Shown piece by piece: positions 1-10,534 of a DNA stretch of 64,000 bases. Under the pieces are notes generated by a model. The model saw only the letters and a list, made by a program, of their open reading frames with translations. It did no database searches and was not told the DNA's origin. Positions within the stretch are counted from its first letter, which is position 1. Each line of letters starts with the position of its first letter. The position numbers and the translations under genes are program-made. The stretch spans positions 310,001 to 374,000 of the forward strand of contig JAAROD010000007.1 of assembly GCA_012274445.1 (NCBI GenBank), in the 5' to 3' direction. The stretch comes from Sclerotiophoma versabilis (taxonomy: Eukaryota > Ascomycota > Dothideomycetes > Pleosporales > Didymellaceae).

Positions 1-7
1 TGATATA

Positions 8-2695
8 ATGCGGATTAACGACGATACTAGATGTCGTGCGGTAAGATCTTCGTGCTTTGCGTTCATCAGAGCTCTGCTTGAGGGTACAATAAAGTTAGCT
101 AACACCTTGACAGCTTGCCAAAGACCTCCATGCGAGAGTGTATTCGATGTGTTGGATAGAGACCGGTATCCCACCACCCCTCAGGAAATCCGGTGTCCTG
201 ATCCGAAAGACCAACAACGAATATGCTTCCGAGCCTAAATCTATAGACCAGGGACTCTTTGCTGCGGTGAAAAAGATCAACCCTGCTGTAGCTCTAACCA
301 TGTCTACGGACGAGATCGACGCGGTATTCGACATGATACAGCAGGGTGAGCCTCTAGAGTTCAGAAACGGCTCGCAGATCCAGGTCTTTGAGTCTCTAGA
401 TACCATTGCTCAATCGGTATCCGTCAAGAGGTTTCAATATGCAGCACTCGTGTGCCAGGAGCGAATCTTGTTGGTCTGGCACAACGAGCTTTGTGCGATT
501 CTAGCGCAGGCCATGAACATCAAAGAAAGAATTCGTGGACTTGTATCGGACTCGGCATATAGCCCATTCGGCGAACTTGAGACAAATTTCGGGTCAAATG
601 CATCTTCCGTATACGTAAGCTCAGCGGGAAGCCGACCAGTATGTGAAAATAAGATTGCGGAGATCGATGGTGGCGAGATGAAAGACGAAAGGGATACGGT
701 CGACATCAGCGAAAGTGAATCGCTCTCACGTCCAGCCATTTATACAAGCGCCATATATGTGGCTTTGGCAGTCTTCCTCATGAACGTCCTCGTCTTAGGC
801 TTCGGTAATCGCGCTATCATGACCCAGACCCAGGAGGACTACTTCTACCCCCGCTTGGCCCTTATCCTTTCTGAACCTGTCTTCCTCTGTCTGGGTCTTT
901 TCTTCTTCATTGTCATCTTCAACAACTGCTTCCAACTTTGCGGACCGATGACGTCTATGAAGATGAACAGTCGCTTCTACTCAGCTATCAAGCCGAATTT
1001 AACCCAAGCCCGAGCTCGTGGATTCCGGCCACCCCCAATCACCATCCAGATGCCCATCTTTACCGAATCGCTCGAAGGTGTTATCAAGCCAACAGTAGCC
1101 TCCTTGCAGGCAGCCATATCCGAATATGAGTCGCGAGGCGGCACAGCTCATATCTTCATAAACGACGATGGTATGTTTCTCCGCTCCGAAGCGGACAACT
1201 CATTGTTTGAGAAATTCTACGCCAACAATAACATCGGTTGGGTATCCCGTCCCGGACACCATCATAGTGGCTTCGTTCGTGGGGGCAAATTCAAGAAGGC
1301 GTCCAACATGAATTACGCTCTCAATGTTTCCGCTCGCGTGGCAAAGGTCCTGCGTAAATCCATTGATAATCTGTACAAGAAGGGCTGCGAGGTCACCGAG
1401 AGACAAGAAACAGAGCTTTATGACGATGCGTTGATGCGGGTTGTCGAAGCTGACCCTCGCATCAAAGCTGGTGGCGATATTCGCATAGGAGCAATCATTC
1501 TGCTCGTGGACTCCGACACAGTTGTTCCAAAAGACTGCTTGATATATGGTGCGACTGAGATGTTCCTTTCCCCAGAGATCGCAATCATCCAGCACAACAC
1601 AGGCGTCTTGCAGGTCTCATGGGATTGGTTTGAGAGTGGTATTACCTATCTCACCAACCTCGTGTACTCTTCCATCCGTTTTGCAATTGGTAGTGGCGAG
1701 ACAGCTCCTTTCGTCGGCCACAACGCCTTTATTCGCTGGCGAGCAGTGCAGGACGTTGCTGACCCTCCAGATGATGAGGGTTATGTTCGCTTCTGGTCCG
1801 AGAACAATGTTTCTGAGGATTTTGATATGGCGATCCGTCTGCAGATTACAGGGTACAACGTCCGATTTGCCAGCTACCATAGTGGCCAGTTCAAAGAAGG
1901 CATCTCGCTGTCCATATTCGACGAACTGGATCGTTGGGAGAAGTACGCTTATGGGTGTAGTGAGCTAGTCTTCCACCCCCTGCGCGACTGGGTTTGGAAA
2001 GGACCCTTGACTCCCCTGTTCCGCAAATTCCTCGCTTCAGACATGCAGCCTTCATCCAAACTGACGATCATTGGCTATATCTCATCTTATTTTGCCCTCG
2101 CGTCTGCCGTCCCCCTTGGACTTCTCAATTACTTCTTGATCGGCTGGAAGAGTGGACGCCTGGACCAGTTTTACGTCGAGTCCTGGAAAGGTTTGCGCAA
2201 CACGCAACATATCGTCCTGAATCACGCTGACAACTTTCAGTCTTTGTCGCTCTACTCGTAGTCTTCAACCTCATCTCCAATGTCTGTCTCGCCGCCATGC
2301 GTTACCGTCTTCGAGAGATGGGTTTGTTGGCCTCCCTCTGGGAGAACTTCAAGTGGATGCCATTCTTCATGGTGTTCTTTGGAGGTTTGCCCCTGCACCT
2401 CCTCCTCGCCATCAGTGCACACCTGTTCGGTGTCGACATGTCCTGGGGCGCTACCGCCAAAGAAAAAACGAAGACCAGCTTTTGGACAGAATGGCCGAAG
2501 ATCTGCAGGCGATTCAAATGGATGTTTGCTCTGATGTTCTCAATCGTGGCGCTCATGATCTACCTTGGCTGCTTCGCGCCCAGTGGAAAGAAGATAGCGG
2601 GTATAACGAGCTGTATACCCATGGCTGTCACCGTGGGGATGCATATACTGTTTCCTTTCGTGTTGAATCCATCACTCATGGTGTTCAACTACTAA
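8..2695 (+). CDS. GT2 membrane glycosyltransferase (fungal hyphal-growth type)
   Basis: Proposed model join(8..40,114..2190,2241..2695), 854 aa. Both introns have GT-AG ends; intron 1 ends gctaacaccttgacag, and intron 2 (50 bp) carries a cgctgac branch site. Phase is preserved at each junction. The second junction restores a hydrophobic helix (VFVALLVVFNLISNVCLAAM). Two N-terminal membrane helices lie around residues 218-281. A family 2 glycosyltransferase core follows: PPITIQMPIFTE near 320, the DSD metal/nucleotide motif near 476, NVSEDFDM near 575 and LDRWEKYAYG in the Q/RxxRW position near 614. Four or five C-terminal helices follow. The family is known from plant-pathogenic fungi (ZtGT2/FgGT2), where it is needed for hyphal growth on solid surfaces; the product is thought to be a wall or surface polysaccharide. 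The membership is recognised from sequence pattern, and the role here is inferred. The first exon is the weakest part of the model; ATGs at 147 and 300 are alternative starts. Confidence 0.8.
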
Positions 2696-3370
2696 AGTGG
2701 TTTGAACGAAGCGCAGCCTGATCACGTGGAGATATTGAGAGACTGGCTCGATGGAGGATCAGATCGACGACCTCGTTACGACGAAAGCCATCTTCTAGAC
2801 ACCCCGGCGCAGAGGACCTGTAGTAAATCTAGCAGTACAATCGATAGGTTTTTGGAGCTTCAGGGCACAAACAGTGCTGATGGCGAGGATGGCGAACGCA
2901 CAGATGACGCACTTCCCAATCAAATTGGCGCTAGCGAGCTTGTCGTGTTCCGGCTTTCAAAACACTAGGCGACCCTACCTGCGATGTTGAACACTGAACT
3001 TGCATTTCCCAACTTCGACGCAATTACAGAATTGCATGCGTCTGTACACAGCCCACGTGCTGTCTCAAAATCATGAACTCTACAGCATTATGTACCAAAA
3101 CCAGCTGTGACGTCATAAATGAGAGCGACCTGATGTACTGTACCTTTCAAGAACCTACCTCGAAACCAGCACCTAAAGTCAGATTACTGGCATGGGTATG
3201 GATTCCAATATGGTACTTGAAAGTCTTAGAGCCACTACACGCCCTATGAATCATCGTGCTGTCTGGCTAACATGCACTAGAACCCCGCATCCAACTCCGG
3301 AATAATATTTAAAGCACACTGCTAGTCCCTTTGGATGCCCTACTAATCACCTAGATATCAATAGAACCCA
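2696..3370. other. Intergenic, with an in-frame open extension after the GT2 stop
   Basis: No independent gene is supported. Directly after the GT2 TAA the same frame stays open to 2968, giving about 88 codons of hydrophilic, low-complexity sequence. The remainder to 3370 is the upstream region of the aminotransferase gene and shows nothing recognisable. Confidence 0.5.
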
Positions 3371-4746
3371 ATGTCTACTCCTGAATTATCCATACGCGGG
3401 ACTACGGCAAGTGTCAACTACCCAAAGGACTTCGTGAGACGCCCTGCCTACAGTTTTCGTTAAGAAGACTGACCTCATCTTAGGCACTTTGGGACATCAT
3501 CTCCAATCTCTGGCATCCTGAGTTGAACCCTGACGGCTATGTATCCCTTGGTCTCGCAGAAAATGTGCTCATGCACAATGAGCTGCGTGGCTTCCTCAAC
3601 ACCCAAGAATTGGTGGATTCGCAGGGTGCTGGCCTTACCTACGGCAGCGGCCCCTACGGATCCAAAACCATACGAGCTGCCATTGCCAAGTTTATGAACC
3701 GCCATTTCAAACCCGCCAGCAAGCTAGAACCCGACCATATCCTCGTGACAAACGGAGTATCAGTCGCCATTGAACATTGCGCCTGGGGCCTCGCGAATCC
3801 CGGTGACGCTATCCTTCTTGGACGCCCTTACTACCGCGCCTTCCTACCAGACATCGGTATGAGAACCGGCGTCAACGTGGTCCCCGTTTCCTTTGGCTCA
3901 AGAGATCCATGCAGCATTGATTGCGTCCAAGCATACGAAGAAGCCCTCCTCAAGTCCAACGCCCAAGGCATCACCATCCGCGCGCTGATGCTATGCCACC
4001 CACATAACCCCCTCGGCCGCTGCTACTCAAGAGAGACTTTGATTGCGCTTCTCCGCTTGTGCTCGAAGCACAAGATCCACCTCATCAGCGATGAAATCTA
4101 CGCCCTCACAGTCTGGGAAAACACAGTCGACACCGCCAGTCCTACACCCGTGCCATTTGAGTCTGTCCTCTCGATTGATCTACCCTCTCTCATCGACCCC
4201 TCGCTCGTACACGTACTGTGGGGCGTAAGTAAAGACTTCGGCGCCAACGGACTGCGGCTCGGCGCCATCATCTCTCCTTCTAACCCAGCTTTCATTCAAG
4301 CCTGTCGCGCATGCGGGATATGGTCTTCTCCTTCCTCGCTGGCTGAAAATGCCGTTTGTCGTATTCTGAAAGATAAAGACTTTATAGAGAGCTACATCAG
4401 GCTGAATAAAAAGCGCCTCTCAGTCGCGTACACGCACGCCGTCACCGAACTGCAGAAGCACTGCATTGAGCATATTCCCGGTGCGAATGCGGCGTTCTTC
4501 GTGTGGGTGAATCTGGGGAAGATGTTAAGGGAGAATATCGCTACGAACTCGGAGGCGGCAGGTCTGGCGGATGATGCAAGCATTACGGCGAAGGTGCATG
4601 GGCGGCTGATGGCGAGAAAGGTATTCCTTGTTGATGGCGATGCAGCGGGTGCGGAAGAGCCTGGCTGGTTCCGACTGGTATTCACGCAGCCACCGGAACT
4701 GGTGAGTGAGGCTATTGGGAGGATTGCTGAGGTACTGAAAGCTTAA
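3371..4746 (+). CDS. ACC-synthase-like class I/II aminotransferase
   Basis: Model join(3371..3433,3484..4746), 441 aa. The 50-bp intron has donor gtgaga, branch actgac and acceptor tag. The spliced N-terminus reads straight into ALWDIISNLWHPELNPDG, as expected for fungal proteins resembling 1-aminocyclopropane-1-carboxylate synthase. Fold type I PLP features are visible: YVSLGLAEN, the LTYGSGPYGS segment, HPHNPLGR (cofactor and substrate binding), SDEIYAL with the pyridine-binding Asp, and WGVSKDFGANGLRLG with the Schiff-base lysine. These fungal homologues are PLP enzymes of mostly unproven substrate. Some sit in biosynthetic clusters, and true ethylene-forming ACC synthase activity cannot be read from sequence. 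It lies tail-to-tail with the STB6-like gene, 121 bp apart. Confidence 0.85.
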
Positions 4747-4867
4747 TTATGCGATGCAGATTTGATCTACATGCACGCTGCATCTTCTAGAAAGAACGAA
4801 TGATGCTATGGGTATACGAAAGCAGTCTTTCCAAACGCCAACACAAAACACACGCCCCGAATCAAGT

Positions 4868-7543
4868 TTATGTAGGCAGACTGCCGATGCCAGTTGCTTT
4901 TCTGAACATCCAATGCCACCATCCTTCCCTCCCCCCAAGTGTTCTCTCTAGCTCTTCCACTCGTTCACAAGCGTAATCAACCTGCTTCTCAAACTCATCC
5001 ACAAAGTCTTCTACATCTTCGACTTTGCCACGTAGAGCACTGATCTCATACTCAAGTTTGTCGTTGACATTATCTAATTCACGCAATGAGGCGGTGAGTT
5101 GAGCGCGGTGGTTGGTAATGGCGGCATGAGTGTCTTCGCGTAAGGAATGATAGGAGTCTAGACGTGGGTAGTATATCGACTCGAGGGTTTCAATATCGCC
5201 ATCTGCTGCAGCTTCGAGGTCCTTGATCTCCTTTAGGCGAGTCTTGACCCATGATGTGTCTGTGGCGGAGAGGACAGCGAGGCGGTGGTGCAGGCGCTTG
5301 AGTTGTTCTGACTGCATAGCGTAGGCCACTTGTTGTCTGCCAAGTGCTACAGCAGATGTGTCAGTGTCATCAATGGCTTCTTCATCAGGCTCAACGGTGA
5401 CAACATCTCGCCATGTTAATACACTCTCTTCTGCGATGCTAAAGGAGAGGTGGCGGGGCCACCAATCATCACTGTGCTTTATGTTGTATAGGTGGAGTTG
5501 GTCGGCGGATTGTGTGCGACGGAGGAGGGCGGGATATGCGTGCACCTCCTCCAGAGGTAGTACCTCATTTAGATCGATGCCATGGTATATGGAGCCTGCT
5601 ACTGAGGGTTCAGCTGTTGGTGGCTGGGTGGAAGCTTCCGATTCGGCGATCGCGAGCTTCGAGCCGGACGACTCAGGTTCGCCATCGAATGCCAAAGGGG
5701 CTTTGTTTAGTACAAGGTTGCTGGCAGAGTCATGCGGGGTTTCAGTGAAGATTTTGGTGAAGGAGGGCTCAAGATCAGTAGTGACACGCTGAGGCGACAT
5801 GACAGAGGTGAGCTCGTTACCATCCTCGTAGGCTCCGTCCAAGTCAGCCTGCTGAGAGACATTCAGGCCTGTGCGTGAACCTTGAAGCTGCAGTCGCGCG
5901 TGCTCATCTCTTGAAAGCTTGCTGGCATGGCTGCGAAGACCAACAGCATCTTTGATACGGTGGAATCCACGCTCAGGGTCGAGCCTCGCCTTGATGGCTG
6001 CGCGCTTCGAGAAAGGATCTTTTTCTTTTGCCTCCGTGCCATCGGGGCTAAACACTTCCTTCTCGTGGTCTTCTCGCGTGGTCTCTCGCCGCGTCGACTT
6101 CTGGTCCTCGTGAGTGGATTGCTTCTTTAAAGGGTTTCGACTACGATCCTGTGCTGCGGTTGGCGATGTCTGACCATCTTCGTCCGGTAGTCGATCGAAC
6201 ATATCTCCAGGTCCCGTCTTTCGAGCGCGACCATGCCATAACCATTTGGCATGGTCTCCGCGTACGAGCTCCACGAATCGGTCGATATCTACCGTCTCGA
6301 CCTCAGCAATACCGTCCTTTTCACCAGCACCGACTATTCCCATCACCATTTCGCCGCCCTTCCCGCCTAGCTCAGCCACGGTCGACTTGAACGCTCTTGG
6401 TACACCCCAGCCCTCCTTACTTGCGGCTTTCACAGTCGCTCTGCGCAGTTTGTCGAGCGTCTGTCTGTCTAAACGCCGCGTTCTCGGTAAATGATGAGTC
6501 TTTTGGAAATGCGCAATGCCTTTCTTGGTACTTTCGATATCAAACACGTCCTTGGCGACTGGCGCATTTAGTGCGCTTAACCGGTTTCGCGCTCCCATAA
6601 GCATACCCAGTAATGCTGCAACGGTGGTGGGGCCAAGTATGCCATCGTGTGGCTCGACCGAGTAGTATTCCGCACCGAACTCGACCCACCAATCATTGAC
6701 AGCCTTCTCTGTAACATCGCAAAGCAAGCCGTCTGCATACTCAGGCTCGAGCTTGCCAAACAAAACCAGCGCGGCCTGGCAAAGCTTCACGAGCTCGATG
6801 ACAGCGCCGTTCAAAGGAATCTTCTCGCTGGTGCGGTAGAGCTGATGGAACTTGGCTTCGGTCGCACCGCTAGGCGGTGCAAGCTTAATGCCCAACCGAC
6901 CAGAGCACCCCAGTCTTTTCAAGTTCTCGTTGACAAAGAAAATCTCTCTGTACTTCCACATGTCACCGCCGGGGATTGGAATGACAGTCAAGGACGAAGG
7001 GAAGCCATTCAGGTTCGTGATCATCAGCGTACCATATGGTGTCTCTCTTCTTCGTGCATGGTACTCGTTAAGGGATTTGAAATATAACTGCATGGGTTTG
7101 GACCACTGCGCTTCGTCGGCAGGCACGCTAATGATTGTAGCCAAAATTGTATCCTCAGGGTTGCCTGTGTAGGTGGTGATGAGGAAGGTAGGGTGCGCTC
7201 GTGAGCAAGCCCATTGCTCGACTAGATATATCTCGTAGCCTTCGATTTTCTGACGGCGTGCAAGAACCGTGGTTTGGGGATCGTCTTCGAGGTAACGAGA
7301 TGCGATCATGTCAGTCATGACAAAGCGCTGGTGTCGAGGGGACGATACCGGGGATTGGAGGCTTCCATCGTTGGACATGACGTCGGCGGTCGATGTCCTG
7401 GCAGCGGTCTGAGGGCGCGACTGTGTGGTGTTGTTGCGCTCTAGAGATGTTGTCTGTAGAAGGGGTATCTCTCTGCGCAGCTCCTTCTCTCCGTTAGTCG
7501 CAGTGTTTATCCGCGACAAGGTGATGTGGCCGTTCAGCGACAT
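4868..7543 (-). CDS. STB6-like Sin3-binding family protein
   Basis: Uninterrupted 891-aa frame starting MSLNGHITLS. The N-terminal half (about residues 75-440) is a conserved fungal domain containing RRQKIEGYEIYLVEQWACSR, FVNENLKRLGCSGRLG and KLEPEYADGLLCDVTEKA. A peptidoglycan-binding-like helical unit follows (DGILGPTTVAALLGML with FQKTHHLPRTRRLD). I recognise this arrangement from fungal proteins related to yeast Stb2/Stb6, which were isolated as Sin3-interacting proteins. The middle is charged and probably disordered, and the last 170 residues are predominantly coiled coil (LRELDNVNDKLEYEISALRG), ending in a Trp-rich tail. A nuclear corepressor-associated role is inferred from the yeast relatives; catalytic residues are not apparent. 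Confidence 0.62.
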   Translation of the reverse strand: MSLNGHITLSRINTATNGEKELRREIPLLQTTSLERNNTTQSRPQTAARTSTADVMSNDGSLQSPVSSPRHQRFVMTDMIASRYLEDDPQTTVLARRQKIEGYEIYLVEQWACSRAHPTFLITTYTGNPEDTILATIISVPADEAQWSKPMQLYFKSLNEYHARRRETPYGTLMITNLNGFPSSLTVIPIPGGDMWKYREIFFVNENLKRLGCSGRLGIKLAPPSGATEAKFHQLYRTSEKIPLNGAVIELVKLCQAALVLFGKLEPEYADGLLCDVTEKAVNDWWVEFGAEYYSVEPHDGILGPTTVAALLGMLMGARNRLSALNAPVAKDVFDIESTKKGIAHFQKTHHLPRTRRLDRQTLDKLRRATVKAASKEGWGVPRAFKSTVAELGGKGGEMVMGIVGAGEKDGIAEVETVDIDRFVELVRGDHAKWLWHGRARKTGPGDMFDRLPDEDGQTSPTAAQDRSRNPLKKQSTHEDQKSTRRETTREDHEKEVFSPDGTEAKEKDPFSKRAAIKARLDPERGFHRIKDAVGLRSHASKLSRDEHARLQLQGSRTGLNVSQQADLDGAYEDGNELTSVMSPQRVTTDLEPSFTKIFTETPHDSASNLVLNKAPLAFDGEPESSGSKLAIAESEASTQPPTAEPSVAGSIYHGIDLNEVLPLEEVHAYPALLRRTQSADQLHLYNIKHSDDWWPRHLSFSIAEESVLTWRDVVTVEPDEEAIDDTDTSAVALGRQQVAYAMQSEQLKRLHHRLAVLSATDTSWVKTRLKEIKDLEAAADGDIETLESIYYPRLDSYHSLREDTHAAITNHRAQLTASLRELDNVNDKLEYEISALRGKVEDVEDFVDEFEKQVDYACERVEELERTLGGREGWWHWMFRKATGIGSLPT

Positions 7544-8070
7544 GACTGCGGTTGTGTTCCTGGACCCAGGTTATGCTATGCGATGCTCGGTGTGTATGCT
7601 GCACAATGCTACGAGAATCGGCCGTTCATGGCGCCCGCGTAGGCCGCAAGAGTGTCCGGCGCCCGCTCGCTGCTCTGTAAGACGGAGACGATGCAGGTGG
7701 AGGGGGCGGCAATGTATACAGTCTACACATATTGCCAACAGTCGTATGCGATGCGCAGCATTAGGGGCACAGCATTTGTTATGCTTTGACTGGACGTTTT
7801 GGAGCGATGGAGTGAAGGTCTGCAGATCAGCAGTCTGGAGCTCGGCTGCGGCATGACGTGTGGGGAAGGAGCCGCGACTGGCGACCCTCTCGCAGCTCGA
7901 CACAACCGTCGCAATCGACTATGCCAGCAGAACAGCCATGGACCAGTGGCGCATGATCTGCTGGCCGCACTCACTCGATACAGAAGCCGTAGTTTGCTCT
8001 GCATCCTCTCATACCACCAAAAGTACTTCAATATAGCGGCCAGCTGGGGCGAACAGCCACCACCTCCGCC
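7544..8070. other. Divergent promoter region of the STB6-like and RMD5 genes
   Basis: A 527-bp region between two outward-facing start codons. It contains only short, compositionally unremarkable frames. It probably carries the promoters of both genes; no convincing TATA or repeated motif was seen. Confidence 0.5.
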
Positions 8071-9426
8071 ATGGACGACCTCCGCGAACAGATAGAGCTC
8101 TTCGAGAGCAGCGCAAACCTCTCGACCAGTATCGACGATGTGCAGAAGGCTATTGACATGCTCACTGCAGCTCGCGAGAAGATTGCGACGGGTTTGTTTG
8201 CCTATCGTGTGACCTGGAAGTATAGCCACTCACAACTGTGATAGACCCCTCCAAGGCGCCGTTGACACTTGCAAAGCTGCAAGACCCTTTCAAGAAGACG
8301 ATGGAATCCGCACAGAAGGGCTTGAAGCCTATATACTCTGGGCTGAACAAATACGGCAAAGCGTTGGATAAGGTAGAACACTTCAATATTCGTCCTGGAA
8401 CAAGGCCTTTGCTGACAACCACCTCAGAAGTTCAAAGATAAACCCCTCCCCAGCGCCGACAACGACGCACTGTCTTCACATCCATCCCTGATCAACCGAG
8501 CCATAGCCATGCACCTATTGCGAGAAGGCCAGTTTGATGTAGCCTCTACATTCGTCGAGGAAGCACACCAACACCCACCACACCCAGAGCCTACACTGAA
8601 CACACCGAACCCATCGTCCAGAACCGACTCGTGGGAGCAGGATCTGGCAGAAGGCACGTTCAACTCGGAGAATCTGCAGCGCCAGTTTGCGGACATGTAC
8701 CACATCTTGCACGAGCTGCGCAACGAGAGAAATCTCGAGCCAGCAATACAGTGGGCACGAGAGAGGAGTGATGTCCTGGAAGCTCGAGGCAGCAACCTCG
8801 AGTTCGAGCTGTGTCGCCTCCAATTCGTCTGTTTGTTTGTCCAGAACCAAGACGACTCTGTGGATGACACGCCTGCCGGCCCATTGCGCGCTTGGAACTA
8901 TGCACGTCAAGCCTTTGGCATGTTCTCGCAACGCTACACCCGTGAGATTCAGCACCTCATGGGTGCCATGGCCTACTACGAGAACGTCGAAGACTCACCG
9001 TATCAGCGATACTTCTACAATGACTCTGCTTGGGAAGAGGTAGCATACTCCTTCAACAGGGAATTTTGCTCCCTTCTCGGCCTCAGCGCAGACTCACCCC
9101 TGTTTATTGCTACGACAGCTGGCGCCATTGCCTTACCATACCTGCTGAAGATGCAGAGTATCATGAAAGAACGGCGTGCAGAATGGACAACCCAGAATGA
9201 GCTACCTGTGGAAATCCCACTGCCAAGCACATACCACTTCCACTCCATCTTCGTCTGTCCAGTCAGCAAAGAGCAGACAACAGACGCAAATCCACCAATG
9301 ATGATGCCCTGCGGCCACGTCATAGCCAGCGAGTCACTCGACAAGCTATCAAAGGGTGCGCGGTTCAAGTGTCCGTACTGCCCAACTGAAAGCCACCCAC
9401 GAGACGCGAAGAAGGTCGTGCTGTAG
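8071..9426 (+). CDS. RMD5: GID/CTLH ubiquitin ligase subunit Rmd5 (Gid2)
   Basis: Model join(8071..8191,8245..8372,8428..9426), 415 aa. Introns of 53 and 55 bp are in phase 1 and phase 0. The start MDDLREQIELF follows a Kozak-like gccATGG. A helical N-terminus is followed by LisH/CTLH-type helices (SLINRAIAMHLLREGQFDVA, then NLEPAIQWARERS) and a CRA region (RAWNYARQAFGMFS). The C-terminal degenerate RING has CPVSKEQTT, then MPCGHVIASESLDKL and FKCPYCPTE; the first zinc-site pair is incomplete, which is characteristic of Rmd5/RMND5. In yeast this subunit pairs with Gid9 to form the catalytic RING dimer that ubiquitinates gluconeogenic enzymes. Domain order and length match the family, so assignment is firm; the target set in this species is unknown. 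Confidence 0.93.
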
Positions 9427-10088
9427 AACAGACATTAGGAGCAAAGTTCAGGGTCAATTGGAGATGTGGTGGATTGGCATGAGGTCACCCTCCGCAACAG
9501 GATGCTTGAAATTCTGAGGCACGCTATGAGAGGTCTGGGGACTGTACTGGCGTGGGAGGAGCTGGGCGGAGAGATTCTAGTCCTGCATACCATGGAGCAG
9601 TAAAGGGAGCAGGAGTCGGAAAGAGAAATGGACATTTCAACCATGCATGACGTGGAGTCTAGGCGTTACGGATGACTAAAGGCGCGCTTAAGGCAAGGCT
9701 TAGGGCCTGGGAAGCTCAGGGTAGGTTTATGTACAGTTTCCGAGTGATACGTTCTGCTCTCAGGTTTGATTAGCGTGTATAGGGCTGTTGATATGCTACT
9801 ACTGACACAATCCGTTCACACCTATTTGGTTACTGTGCATGCTTTACATCGTCTGTATTGCCGCAAAACTTGGAGCTATAGCCGGATCGAGCTGGTAGTC
9901 CAAATGCAGCCCGGACGTTGTAGACATGCAGAATTTTCGCCGATAAACCATAGACACCAGCAACCACCGACTTTACCTAATGAATGTACCCAAAAGCCCC
10001 CAGATGCTCAGGGTCCGGAGGTAGCTGCTTGGCCGGTTTTTTGGCCACATTATATTAAATATAATTTGGCGTTCTTTCATCAATCCGA
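9427..10088. other. Intergenic, 3' of RMD5
   Basis: About 660 bp with no supportable gene. It includes the probable RMD5 3' UTR and the region immediately 5' of tRNA-Glu, which is AT-rich around 10052-10068 and might help position Pol III. Confidence 0.4.
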
Positions 10089-10222
10089 TCCGTTATGGTC
10101 TAGGTAAGCTCAACCACCACCCTCAACACCACCAACACTCACTAACAAAAACAAGTGGCTAGGATACATCGCTCTCATCAGCAAGTGCCGATGTGGCCGG
10201 GGTTCGATTCCCCGTGACGGAA
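10089..10222 (+). tRNA. tRNA-Glu(CTC) with a D-loop insert and a 10-nt anticodon-loop intron
   Basis: The cloverleaf can be completed only if two inserts are removed. Acceptor: TCCGTTA (10089-10095) pairs with TGACGGA (10215-10221), with one G-T pair; the discriminator is A10222. Anticodon stem: CATCG (10167-10171) pairs with CGATG (10189-10193), with loop CTCTCA plus C38, and the anticodon CTC lies at 10174-10176. A 10-nt intron (10178-10187) sits at the normal 37/38 site, and its third-last base G can form the anticodon-intron pair with C32. The T arm is CGGGG-TTCGATT-CCCCG with a 4-nt variable loop, as in other Glu tRNAs. The D arm TGGTCTAG...TGGCTAGGATA is split by a 52-nt insert at 10104-10155. 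Removing both leaves 72 nt, the usual Glu length. T6 at 10229-10234 is a Pol III terminator. All stems are intact, arguing against simple decay. Confidence 0.85.
10104..10155 (+). other. Spliceosomal-intron-like insert in the tRNA D-loop
   Basis: The 52-nt insert begins GTAAGC, is strongly C/A-rich with only four G residues, has CACTAAC near its end (branch A about 10 nt from the 3' end) and finishes ACAAG. Length, donor and branch site match the mRNA introns of this window. It is bounded by AG on both sides, so the junction could shift by two bases without changing the product. Whether it is spliced, and by which machinery, cannot be told from DNA. Confidence 0.7.
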
Positions 10223-10534
10223 GCATCATTTTTTGCGTTTGCGCTGGCGAATGGGCTGTTCAGGGAAGTTTGGCTTGTGAAGGGCAATCTTTTTTGGCCC
10301 CACCATCTTGGCGAACATGACGCGAGTGGCCGGGCTTGCTGTACTTGCTGTACTTGCTCATGTAGACTTTGCTCCTCGTTGTGACGAGACCGGGAGCATG
10401 CTGTTTTGCACTAAATGAGTGTCACACATTGTAGGTATTTTCTCCAACCGAAAGTGTGCACCATTTACCGTATCTGTCTAGGGATAGCATAGGGTTGTCT
10501 ATGGAGTAAGGATTTAACATCATGATAATGCTGA
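10223..10534. other. Intergenic between tRNA-Glu and the HET gene
   Basis: Contains the T6 Pol III terminator at 10229-10234 and a short imperfect repeat of a ctgtacttg unit near 10338-10360. Nothing else is recognised. Confidence 0.5.

Noticed and set aside
10089..10222. Reading the split tRNA-Glu simply as a dead tRNA pseudogene
   Set aside because: All stems, discriminator, T arm and terminator are intact and the insert has organised intron signals; kept as a tRNA with an unusual insert, though loss of function is not excluded.
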